From contig OZ252146.1 of assembly GCA_965248735.1 (NCBI GenBank), forward strand, positions 3,348,001-3,412,000: a stretch of DNA of 64,000 nucleotides, read 5' to 3'. The first letter of the stretch is position 1. Each line of letters opens with the position of its first letter. Made by a program: the position numbers and the translations under genes. The notes below the pieces were generated by a model, which saw only the letters and a program-made list of their open reading frames with translations, ran no database searches and had not been told where the DNA came from. Of the stretch, positions 42,021 to 49,859 are shown piece by piece. The stretch comes from Aldehydirespirator sp965248735. Its GTDB lineage: Bacteria > Actinomycetota > Acidimicrobiia > Acidimicrobiales > Aldehydirespiratoraceae.

Positions 42021-43553
42021 TCATGGCACCGCCTCAGCGGCGGAATGGCCCCCCATCAGCAGGCCGATGTGCTCGCGGTCGGCGTCCGCAGCGTTGAACA
42101 CGCCCATGATCCGACCCTCGTACATGACAGCTATGCGGTCGCTCATCAACAGCACTTCGTCAAGATCGTCGGAGATCAGCAGGACCCCGCATCCTCCGTC
42201 GCGCTTTTCGAGGATGGTGGCCCTCACCTCCTGCGCCGCGTTCACATCGAGCCCTCGGGTGGGGTGGGCCGCGACCAGCAACCGATCCGCGGCCAGAGCC
42301 TCGCGCCTGGCCACCAAGCGCTGCTGGTTGCCGCCCGAGAGCTGCCCTGCAGTGGCGAACACCGAGCGGGTCTGCACCCGGGCCGACTCGACCAGCCGCT
42401 TGGCGAAGTCGATGACTTCCTGGCGGTCCAGAGTCAGACCTTGGGCGAACGGCTCAGTCCAGTAGTTGTGCAGCACCGCGTTGTTCTTGACCGGCGCCGA
42501 CAGGACCATGCCCATCCCGACTCGGTCCTCGGGGATGTGACCCACGCCCAAGTCGGTGACGGCCCGCACCGACATCGACCCGATGTCGGCTCCGTCGACC
42601 GTGATCGAGCCGGACTCCAGGTCGCGCAACGAGCAGATGACCTCGGCCAGTTCGGTCTGGCCGTTGCCCGACACTCCGGCTATGCCGAGGATCTCCCCGG
42701 CTCGCACGGTCAGGTCCACATCGTGAAGCGCTCTGATTCCCCGATCATTGAGAGCCGAGACGCCCATCAGCTCCAAGGCGGGTGCTCCTGTCACAGCCCG
42801 GTGCTCGACGTTGAGGACCCGCTCCTCGCCGGTCATCAGCCGGGCAATCTCGCTGGCGGTTGCCCCCACGGTGGGCCGGGTGATCTCCCTGATCCCCTGG
42901 CGTAGCACGGTCAGGCGGTCCGACACCGCCAGCACCTCCCGCAGCTTGTGGGTGATGAAGATCACGCTGAGTCCGCTGGCCGCCAACTCCCGGATCACCT
43001 CGAAGAGATCCTCGGCCTCCTTGGCGGTCAACACTGCAGTGGGCTCGTCGAGGATCAGTACCCTGGCACCGCGGGCCAGCACCCGCAGGATCTCCACCCG
43101 CTGCTGCTCCCCCACCGACAGCTGCCAGATCCTGGCAGCGGGATCCACCCGCATGCCCATCTCGCCCATGAACCGCTCGGTGCGCTCGATCAGGGCCCGA
43201 TGGCTGACGACGCCCGGGGTCTCGGGCCAGCCCAGGTGGATGTTCTCGGCCACGGTCATCGGCTCCACCAGCCGGAAGTGCTGGTGGACCATGCCGATGC
43301 CGGCGTCGATTGCGTGGGCGGGTGTGCGAAAGTCGCGTTCGATCCCGTCGACGATCATCTGGCCGGCCTCGGCGCGGTAGATACCGGCCAGGATGTTGCA
43401 CAGGGTGGTCTTGCCCGCTCCGTTCTCGCCAACCAGGGCGTGGACCTCCGACCAGCGCACCTCGAAATCGACCGCGTCAAGGGCGGCCACGCCCCCGAAG
43501 GCCTTGCTGATGCCCCGCGCCTCTACTGAGAGCTGTGTGCTGTCGCCGGTCAA
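42021..43553 (-). CDS. Double-domain ABC ATPase of the nucleoside transporter (NupO/YufO-like)
   Basis: 510 residues with two ABC domains. The first has Walker A GENGAGKT, signature LSVGEQQR and Walker B VLILDEPTAVL; the second has the degenerate P-loop GVSGNGQTE, signature LSGGNQQR and LLVAAHPTRGLD. This RbsA-like architecture is standard for sugar and nucleoside importers that use a BMP lipoprotein. It energises the two permeases encoded next. Confidence 0.95.
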   Translation of the reverse strand: MTGDSTQLSVEARGISKAFGGVAALDAVDFEVRWSEVHALVGENGAGKTTLCNILAGIYRAEAGQMIVDGIERDFRTPAHAIDAGIGMVHQHFRLVEPMTVAENIHLGWPETPGVVSHRALIERTERFMGEMGMRVDPAARIWQLSVGEQQRVEILRVLARGARVLILDEPTAVLTAKEAEDLFEVIRELAASGLSVIFITHKLREVLAVSDRLTVLRQGIREITRPTVGATASEIARLMTGEERVLNVEHRAVTGAPALELMGVSALNDRGIRALHDVDLTVRAGEILGIAGVSGNGQTELAEVICSLRDLESGSITVDGADIGSMSVRAVTDLGVGHIPEDRVGMGMVLSAPVKNNAVLHNYWTEPFAQGLTLDRQEVIDFAKRLVESARVQTRSVFATAGQLSGGNQQRLVARREALAADRLLVAAHPTRGLDVNAAQEVRATILEKRDGGCGVLLISDDLDEVLLMSDRIAVMYEGRIMGVFNAADADREHIGLLMGGHSAAEAVP

Positions 43554-43581
43554 CTCGGTTTGGGCCGCTGCAAGCGCCGGA

Positions 43582-44790
43582 TCAGACGGGGGAGACGCCC
43601 GAGACGCCCTCTACCGCGTAGGTCATCGCATAGGCGTCCTGCGAGTCGAGTATCTCACCCTCGGCCAACCGCAGCGTGCCCTCGTTGTCATGCAGCGGGC
43701 CCTCGTACACGTTGAGTTCGCCGCTGTCGAGCTTGGCCGCAACCTCTGCCACCGCGTCTTGCACGTCCTTGGGGACATTGGGGCCCCATGCGCCCAGCGG
43801 GGTGTCGAGCAGCCAGATATGGTCCTGCGATACCCAGGTGCCGTCCAGCATCCGCTGGCACTGCTCGATGTAGAACGTCCCAAACTCCGACAGGTCGAAG
43901 TTGCTTACGTACTTGGTCGGCGCGGCGCTGCGGAAGTCGAGGTTCCAGTAGCCCGTCCACACTCCGGCCTCCTCAGCGATCTGCAGGAACGTCGGCTCGT
44001 CCATCACGCCGAACAGGAACCCGACGCCGTTGTCCAGCAGCGCGTTGGCCGCCTGCGCCGCCTTCTGGGGATCGAAGAACGTGCTGACCAGCACCGTCTC
44101 CACCACTGCGTCGGGGTTGACGCTGCGGGCGCCCAGCAGCATCCCGTTCACATCGTTGTAGGTGGTTGCCGTCGGGAACGCCCCGATGTAGCCGATCCGC
44201 CCGTTCTCGGCGAGGTGTCCAGCCGCGACGCCCAGCAGGTAGGCGGTCGTCTCGTGGGCCAGATAGAACGGCAACACGTTGTCGCTGTAGTAGTGCCCGT
44301 TGATCTCGCAGAAGTTGGTTTCCGGATTGGCGTCGGCCACGTCGGTGAGCAACTGGGAGTACTCGGTGTTGGAGAAGATGATGTCGTTACCGTCGTCCAC
44401 GAGCTGCTGGAACACCTGGGAGGTGGAAGAGTCGAAGCCGATATCGGGCGTGTAACCAGTCTCCACGCGGTCGCCGAAGTGGGCCTCAACAGCCAGGCGA
44501 CCCCGGTCGTGCTCCTGGCTCCAGCCATTGTCATCGGGCGGACCGATGTACACCCAGTTGGCCTTGATGCTGTCCTTGCCCGCCGGGGCCGCCGTCGTGG
44601 TCGGGGCAGCAGTTGTGGTCGGTGCTGCGGTGGTGGTGGCGGGGGCCGCCTCGTCGTCGCCGCAGGCCGCGAGCAGCGAGCCTCCGACCGCTATGCCGCC
44701 CAGACCGTAGGCGCCCATTCTGAGCGCCTGGCGGCGTGAGACGGTGGCACTGGGTGGCAGGATCAGGCCTCGATGCTTCTTGTCAGTCAT
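43582..44790 (-). CDS. BMP-family (Med/BmpA-like) substrate-binding lipoprotein
   Basis: 402 residues. It has a twin-arginine signal (SRRQALRMGAYGLGG) ending in lipobox LLAAC, then a Thr/Ala-Pro linker. The BMP fold reads KANWVYIGPPDDNGWSQEHD, DIIFSNTEYSQLLTDVA, YLLGVAAGHLAENGRIGYIG and later TYNDVNGMLLGARSVNPDA. BMP proteins bind purine nucleosides and related bases; with the deaminase upstream and demethylases downstream, the ligand is inferred to be a purine derivative. Export by Tat implies folding before secretion. Confidence 0.93.
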   Translation of the reverse strand: MTDKKHRGLILPPSATVSRRQALRMGAYGLGGIAVGGSLLAACGDDEAAPATTTAAPTTTAAPTTTAAPAGKDSIKANWVYIGPPDDNGWSQEHDRGRLAVEAHFGDRVETGYTPDIGFDSSTSQVFQQLVDDGNDIIFSNTEYSQLLTDVADANPETNFCEINGHYYSDNVLPFYLAHETTAYLLGVAAGHLAENGRIGYIGAFPTATTYNDVNGMLLGARSVNPDAVVETVLVSTFFDPQKAAQAANALLDNGVGFLFGVMDEPTFLQIAEEAGVWTGYWNLDFRSAAPTKYVSNFDLSEFGTFYIEQCQRMLDGTWVSQDHIWLLDTPLGAWGPNVPKDVQDAVAEVAAKLDSGELNVYEGPLHDNEGTLRLAEGEILDSQDAYAMTYAVEGVSGVSPV

Positions 44791-44850
44791 GTTGGGTGCC
44801 TTTCTGATTGGAGTGTCCAGGTCTTGGAGTTGTCTCGGTTTGCAGAGGGA

Positions 44851-45873
44851 TCAGTTGAGCTGGGCGGCGAGCTCGTCGAACTCCCGAGCCCATTGGCGAC
44901 GCATCACGCGCTTCTCCGGCTCGCCGAGCCAGGATCCGTCGATGCCGTTGAGCATGCACTGGCGGAAGTCCTCCACCTCGAAGCCCATGTGGTTGTGGGC
45001 CATGATGTAGTCCTTGGTGGGATCGGTCTTGAACATGGGCGGGTCGTCGCAGTCGAGGCTGATCTTGATGCCGAACTCGCGCATCTGGCCGATGGGATGG
45101 TTGTCGAAGTCGTCGTTGAAGTACACCCAGGCCGTCGACACCGGCGTGCAGGTGAACACCACGCCCTCGTCGCGGCAGCGGCGCATGACCGCCTCGCTCT
45201 CCACCACGTGGTAGCCGTGGTCGACCCGCTCGCAGCCGAGCAGGTCGAGGCAGGTCTCGATGTTGCGGGGCGGGGCGTCCTCGGACTGGTGGGCGGTCAG
45301 ATGCAGCCCGGCCCGATCGGCCATCCGGTAGGCCTTCCAGAACCGCTCGGGCGGGTACTCGGCCTCGGCGTAGTCCATGCCGATGCCGATCACCTCCTCA
45401 CGGGGGTGCTCGATGAGCGTCTCCACCATCTCGACGGCCAACTCCGGGCTCTCCATCCGGTTGGCGGCGGCGATCAGGCGGCACTCGATGCCATGGTCGG
45501 TGCGGGCCGCGTTGATGCCGTCGATCAGGCCGTCCACGCAGGTGTCGTAATCGACGCCGGCGGCCATGTGGGTGGTGGGGTTGAAGAACATTTCCCGGTA
45601 GCGCACGTTGTGGTCGGCCGCCTCCGTGAGGGTCTCGTAGCAGATGCGCTCGAAGTCCTCCCGGTCGATCACCCCCAGCGAGGTGTTGTCGTACATGTGG
45701 AGGAACTTGTAGATGTCGGGATAGTCGTAGAGATCCTCCGGCTCCTCGTAGTCCGGCAAGGGCACCCCGTGCTTGTTGCACAGGTCCACCGCGGTGCGGG
45801 CCTGAACCGACCCCATAAGGTGCAGGTGAAGGCTCACCTTTGGGATCGCCTTCAGGAAGGATTCCATATCCAT
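44851..45873 (-). CDS. Adenosine-deaminase-family enzyme with altered active-site motifs
   Basis: 340 residues, the full family length. Motif 1 is VSLHLHLMGS (usual ELHxHLDG: HxH kept, Asp replaced by Met), motif 2 is HLTAHQSED where HAGE is usual (His and Glu kept), then RVDHGYHV (HG) and ISLDCDDPPMF (usual SLNTDDP; both Asp kept). Metal and catalytic residues survive but ligand-facing positions differ, so it may deaminate a modified or N-methylated purine rather than adenosine. It is probably the first gene of the transporter/demethylase run; a second possible start is ATG 45867. Confidence 0.92.
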   Translation of the reverse strand: MDMESFLKAIPKVSLHLHLMGSVQARTAVDLCNKHGVPLPDYEEPEDLYDYPDIYKFLHMYDNTSLGVIDREDFERICYETLTEAADHNVRYREMFFNPTTHMAAGVDYDTCVDGLIDGINAARTDHGIECRLIAAANRMESPELAVEMVETLIEHPREEVIGIGMDYAEAEYPPERFWKAYRMADRAGLHLTAHQSEDAPPRNIETCLDLLGCERVDHGYHVVESEAVMRRCRDEGVVFTCTPVSTAWVYFNDDFDNHPIGQMREFGIKISLDCDDPPMFKTDPTKDYIMAHNHMGFEVEDFRQCMLNGIDGSWLGEPEKRVMRRQWAREFDELAAQLN

Positions 45874-47317
45874 GAACGCGGCAGCACCCCTTTCTGGCTC
45901 TGATCCGCGGACACTACCACTAGCCGGGACTCACATATCCAATCCTGGGACGCGGGCGGACTTATGCGTCCGGGGAGCCGACTTAGTGGTGACGATGGAC
46001 GCGGAGAGGCGCGAGATACCCGGCGGGTGGGTGGCCGTCTCCGACGGGTTCGTGACGTCGGTGGGCGAGCCGGGACACGAACCGGAGGCCCACCGGACCA
46101 TCGACGCTCGCGGCTGCCTGGTGACACCCGGGCTGATCAACACCCATCATCACATCTTCCAGAACCTCACCCGGGCCTTCGCCCCGGCCCTGGCCGGAAA
46201 CCTGTTCCACTGGCTGCGGACCCTGTACCCGGTGTGGAGCCGCCTCGACGAGGAGGCTGCGCACGTCTCGGCCTGGGTCGGGCTGGCCGAATTGGCGCTG
46301 GGCGGCTGCACCACTAGCACCGACCACCTCTATGCCCATCCTCGGGGCGGCGGCGATCTGATCTCAGCGGAGATCGAGGCCGCCCGAGAGCTCGGATTCC
46401 GGTTCCATCCCACCCGGGGGTCTATGAGCCTGTCGGAGAAGGACGGGGGCCTGCCGCCCGACTCGGTGGTGCAGGACGACGACGAGATCCTGGCCGACTC
46501 CGAGCGGCTGGTGGCTCTCCACCACGATCCCTCCCCCGGCGCCATGGTGCGCATCGCCCTGGCACCGTGCTCGCAATTCTCGGTGACGCCCGACTTGATG
46601 ACTCGCACCGCGGAGCTGGCCGAGCGCCTCGACGTGCGGCTGCACACCCACCTGTCCGAGGCCGCCGACGACAACGCCTTCTGTGAGGCGACGTTCGGGT
46701 GCCGCCCCATCGAGCTCTTCGAGAGCGTCGGCTGGGGATCGGATCGTTCGTGGGTAGCCCATTGCGTGTTCCCCAATGCCGCCGAGATCGACCGCCTGGC
46801 CCGCTGGGGAACCGGAGTGGCCCACTGCCCCAGCTGCAGCCAGCTGATCGGACTGGGTATCGCCCCGATCAGGGAGATGCGCGACGCGGGCGTGCCTGTG
46901 GGCATCGGCTGTGACGGGTCGGCCTCCACCGACTGCGCCTCGATGTGGCTCGAGACCCGGGGTGCGCTGCTGCTGGCCCGGCTGAGAGGCGGGCCCGAGG
47001 CCATGGACGCCCGGGAAGCGCTGGAGATGGCCACGCTGGGCGGGGCCGCCTGCCTGGGACGCGACGACATCGGGGCCCTGGAGCCGGGCCGAGCCGGCGA
47101 TCTGGTCGTGTGGCCGCTACAGGGCGTGCAGTTCGCGGGGGCGTTATCGGACCCTGTCGAGGCGCTGCTGCGCTGCGGGCCGGTGGCCGCCCGCCACACC
47201 ATCGTGGCCGGCGAGCTGCTGGTCGCCGACGAGGAGCTCACGGCTGCAGGCGTCGAGGAGATGCTGGGCCGGCACCGCCGCATCGCTGGCGAGTGGCTGA
47301 GCGCCGCTACCGGCTAG
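45872..47317 (+). CDS. Amidohydrolase of the 8-oxoguanine deaminase/AtzB-like group
   Basis: 481 residues if translated from ATG 45872. The metal motif is LINTHHHIFQNLTRAFAPA, followed by NLFHWLRTLYPVWSRLDEEA and CTTSTDHLYAHPRG, then LHTHLSEAADD, WVAHCVF and GIGCDGSASTDCASM. The WLRTLYPVW and TTSTDHLY blocks are typical of 8-oxoguanine deaminases, which convert 8-oxoguanine to urate. The only in-frame start that keeps the first strand (ADLCVRGADLVVTMDAERRE) is the ATG that overlaps the divergent deaminase's start codon; a GTG at 45987 would remove it. It joins the purine cluster by content and divergent placement. Confidence 0.9.
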   Translation: MNAAAPLSGSDPRTLPLAGTHISNPGTRADLCVRGADLVVTMDAERREIPGGWVAVSDGFVTSVGEPGHEPEAHRTIDARGCLVTPGLINTHHHIFQNLTRAFAPALAGNLFHWLRTLYPVWSRLDEEAAHVSAWVGLAELALGGCTTSTDHLYAHPRGGGDLISAEIEAARELGFRFHPTRGSMSLSEKDGGLPPDSVVQDDDEILADSERLVALHHDPSPGAMVRIALAPCSQFSVTPDLMTRTAELAERLDVRLHTHLSEAADDNAFCEATFGCRPIELFESVGWGSDRSWVAHCVFPNAAEIDRLARWGTGVAHCPSCSQLIGLGIAPIREMRDAGVPVGIGCDGSASTDCASMWLETRGALLLARLRGGPEAMDAREALEMATLGGAACLGRDDIGALEPGRAGDLVVWPLQGVQFAGALSDPVEALLRCGPVAARHTIVAGELLVADEELTAAGVEEMLGRHRRIAGEWLSAATG

Positions 47318-47342
47318 CCAGCCGGGAACGAGCGGCAGGCGT

Positions 47343-47795
47343 CTAGTCGCTCACCAGTGCGGCATGGCAGGATTGCGAGGCGACCACTACGTTGTCGAGG
47401 ACCTCGCTGTCGCCGGTGCGCACGTACCACTCCCACCGGGCTCCGTCGGGATCGGTGACCCAGGTCTCGGACTTCTCGGCGTAGCAGCACATCGTGTCGT
47501 CCACACCCGTCGTGTCGAGGCCCGCCCCGCTGAGGCGCCGCTCGGCGTCGACCACCTGCTCGACAGTCTCAGTCTCCACCCCCAGGTGATTGATCGTGCC
47601 GGCCGCGCCGCAGCAGCCGGCGGTGTCGGCCGCACCGTCGGCGGCCTCGAAAAGCACCAGCTTCAGCGGCGGCTCGTCGATGGCGAAGTTGGCGTAGCCC
47701 GGCCTGCGCCGGGCCGGCTGCGCACCGAACATACGCGAGTAGAAATCCACCGCAGCGTCCAGATCGGAGACGTTCAAAGCGAGTTGCAGGCGCAC
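47343..47795 (-). CDS. ArsI/CadI-like VOC protein, probable C-As bond lyase
   Basis: 150 residues from GTG 47795 with GGAGG just upstream. RLQLALNVSDLDAAVDFYSR, RRPGYANFAIDEPPLKLVLF and TINHLGVETETVEQV follow the ArsI/CadI family closely, and the vicinal cysteine pair that binds trivalent arsenic is present (DDTMCCYAEKSETWV). ArsI is a ferrous dioxygenase that removes methyl or aryl groups from organoarsenicals. Residues around AADGAADTAGCCGAAGT add an unusual Cys-rich, Ala/Gly insert before the INHLG motif. No arsR or arsenite pump is adjacent. Confidence 0.82.
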   Translation of the reverse strand: MRLQLALNVSDLDAAVDFYSRMFGAQPARRRPGYANFAIDEPPLKLVLFEAADGAADTAGCCGAAGTINHLGVETETVEQVVDAERRLSGAGLDTTGVDDTMCCYAEKSETWVTDPDGARWEWYVRTGDSEVLDNVVVASQSCHAALVSD

Positions 47796-48004
47796 TGGCC
47801 CTCCTTCGGCTCAGTCAATGTGCGCCCGGCACAACCGGGCCCGCGGAAACGGTATTCCCTTGAAGGCGTGCGCCAACGACGACACTCCCGCCGGGATGCG
47901 GGGTCGCCGGCCGGGCGCCGGGTTAGCTTCTTGTTGTCACCGCGCCGAGTCGTGGACGCGGGGCGGCGGGCCGCGGGCGCGGCCGGCGGGAAGGAGCAGA
48001 CAGG

Positions 48005-48949
48005 GTGAAGAGGGTCATGGTTGCCGGTGCCGGGGGATTCATCGGTGGCCACCTCGTCGTGCGGCTGAGCGCCGAGGGCTGCTGGGTGCGCGCCGTCGAT
48101 CTTGTGGAACCCGAGTACCGGGATCTCCCCGCCGACGAGTTCCTGACCCTGGACCTGCGCGACCCCGATGCCTGCCACCAAGCGCTCGACGGCGGCTTCG
48201 ACGAGGTGTACCAGCTGGCGGCAGACATGGGCGGCATGGAGTTCATCTCCTCCGCAGAGTGCGAGATCATGCGCAACTCGGCCTCCATCAACGCCAACAT
48301 GATCGAGGCCGCGGCCTCCGCCGGAGTCGGCCGGTATTTCCTGTCCTCGTCGGTGTGCGTGTACCGCGACATGGCGCCCGACGAGCCTCCGTTGACCGAG
48401 GACGACGCCTACCCGGCCAATCCCCACAACGAGTACGGGTGGGAGAAGCTCTACGCCGAGCGCATGGTGTCGGCGTTCGCCCGGCGCCACGGCTTCGAGG
48501 CCCGCGTCGGACGCTTCGAGAACTGCTACGGACCCTTCGGCACCTGGCGGGGCGGGCGTGAGAAGGCCCCCGCGGCCATCGCCCGCAAGGTCGCGGAGGC
48601 GCCCGATGGCGGAGTGATCGACGTGTTCGGCGGCGGCACCACCATCCGGACCTTCGTGTACGTCGAGGACCTGGTGGAGGCGGTCCTGCTCCTCGCCCGC
48701 TCCGACGAGGACCGCCCCACCAACATCGGCCCGGACGAGAGGGTCGCCATCACAGACCTCGTGAACGTCGTCGCCGCGGTGGCCGGCAAGCGCATCGAGA
48801 TCCGTGCCGTGGACGGACCGCTGGGGGTCGCGGCCCGCAACTTCAGCAAGGAGAGGATCGCTTCGCTCGGCTGGACGCCGCGCTACGACCTGCACCGCGG
48901 GATGGGCGAGACCTACCGGTGGATCGCCGAGCAAGTGGCCCACCAATGA
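48005..48949 (+). CDS. NAD-dependent epimerase, GDP-mannose 3,5-epimerase-like
   Basis: 314 residues. Extended SDR with GAGGFIGGH (NAD), YQLAADMGGMEFI, FLSSSVCVYRD, NEYGWEKLYAERM (YxxxK) and GRFENCYGPFGTWRGGREKA. The ADMGGM and YGPFGTWxGGREKAPAA segments are hallmarks of GDP-mannose 3',5'-epimerase, best known from plant ascorbate synthesis. The product here would be GDP-L-galactose or GDP-L-gulose for surface glycans. Start at GTG 48005; its stop overlaps the next ATG. Confidence 0.88.
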   Translation: MKRVMVAGAGGFIGGHLVVRLSAEGCWVRAVDLVEPEYRDLPADEFLTLDLRDPDACHQALDGGFDEVYQLAADMGGMEFISSAECEIMRNSASINANMIEAAASAGVGRYFLSSSVCVYRDMAPDEPPLTEDDAYPANPHNEYGWEKLYAERMVSAFARRHGFEARVGRFENCYGPFGTWRGGREKAPAAIARKVAEAPDGGVIDVFGGGTTIRTFVYVEDLVEAVLLLARSDEDRPTNIGPDERVAITDLVNVVAAVAGKRIEIRAVDGPLGVAARNFSKERIASLGWTPRYDLHRGMGETYRWIAEQVAHQ

Positions 48950-49749
48950 GCGCACGCTCGTACCTGTACGTCCCGGCAGACCGGCCCGAGCTGCTGGCCA
49001 AGGCCGCCGACCGCGGCGCGGACGCCCTCATCGTGGACCTCGAGGATGCGGTGGCGCCGTCGCGCAAGGTCGAGGCCCGCCGGACCCTGAGCGACTTCCT
49101 GCCCGGACCCACAGAGACCTGGGTGAGGGTCAACAACCACCCGGACCTGCTGGCCGACGACGTGGCCGCCTCAGCCGGCGCGGCCGGGATCGTGCTTCCC
49201 AAGGCAGAGCCGGAGGCGCTGTCGCAGGTGACCTCGTTGACCTCGCTGCCGGTCACCGCGCTCATCGAGACCGCGGCCGGGCTGCTGGCCGCAACGGAGT
49301 TGGCCTCCGCCGCCGGCGTCGAGAGGCTCGCCGTCGGCGAGGCCGACCTCAGCGCAGAGCTGGGAGTCACTCCCGGCGATGACGGCGTGGAGCTGCTGTA
49401 TGCCCGGTCGAGGGTGGTCGTGGCGTCGGCAGCCGCGGGGATAGACGCCCCTACCGGGCCGGTGTTCACCGATTTCCGGGACGCGGACGGGCTGAGGCGC
49501 TCCACCGAGGCCCTGGCCCGGCTCGGATTCGGGAGCCGGCCCGCCATCCATCCGGCGCAAGTCCGGGTCATCAACGAGGCCTTCACTCCCACTTTGGATC
49601 AGCTGGCGGACGCCCGGGACCTCATCGGGGCCTACCAGGACGCCCTCGAAGCGGGCGCGGGCGCAGCGGCCTCCGACGGCGTGATGTTCGACGCGGCGGT
49701 GGTGCGCCAGGCCCGACGCGTCCTGGAGCGGGCCCGGGGAGCGCCATGA
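48946..49749 (+). CDS. HpcH/HpaI aldolase/citrate lyase beta family protein
   Basis: 267 residues starting at ATG 48946 (four-base overlap with the epimerase stop). SYLYVPADRPELLAKAADRG, ALIVDLEDAVAPSRKVEARR and LIETAAGLLAATELA are the CitE-like landmarks, with the metal Glu/Asp in LEDAV and VGEADLSAEL. Members cleave or thioester-hydrolyse (S)-malyl- or citramalyl-CoA-type compounds. Translational coupling to a sugar epimerase is unexpected and gives no obvious common pathway. Confidence 0.9.
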   Translation: MSARSYLYVPADRPELLAKAADRGADALIVDLEDAVAPSRKVEARRTLSDFLPGPTETWVRVNNHPDLLADDVAASAGAAGIVLPKAEPEALSQVTSLTSLPVTALIETAAGLLAATELASAAGVERLAVGEADLSAELGVTPGDDGVELLYARSRVVVASAAAGIDAPTGPVFTDFRDADGLRRSTEALARLGFGSRPAIHPAQVRVINEAFTPTLDQLADARDLIGAYQDALEAGAGAAASDGVMFDAAVVRQARRVLERARGAP

Positions 49750-49859
49750 CCCAGTCCCCATCGGCCACATCGGGTCCCCTCGGTTCGACAAGCAGGCTCA
49801 GCCGTCGATTACGGGAAACACTGTGAGTTACCCGACGCCACGAGCCTTTTCCTTCTACC

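Noticed and set aside
43582..44850. Purine riboswitch ahead of the nucleoside importer
   Set aside because: Only about 60 bases separate the deaminase and lipoprotein genes and I could not find the conserved three-way-junction core.
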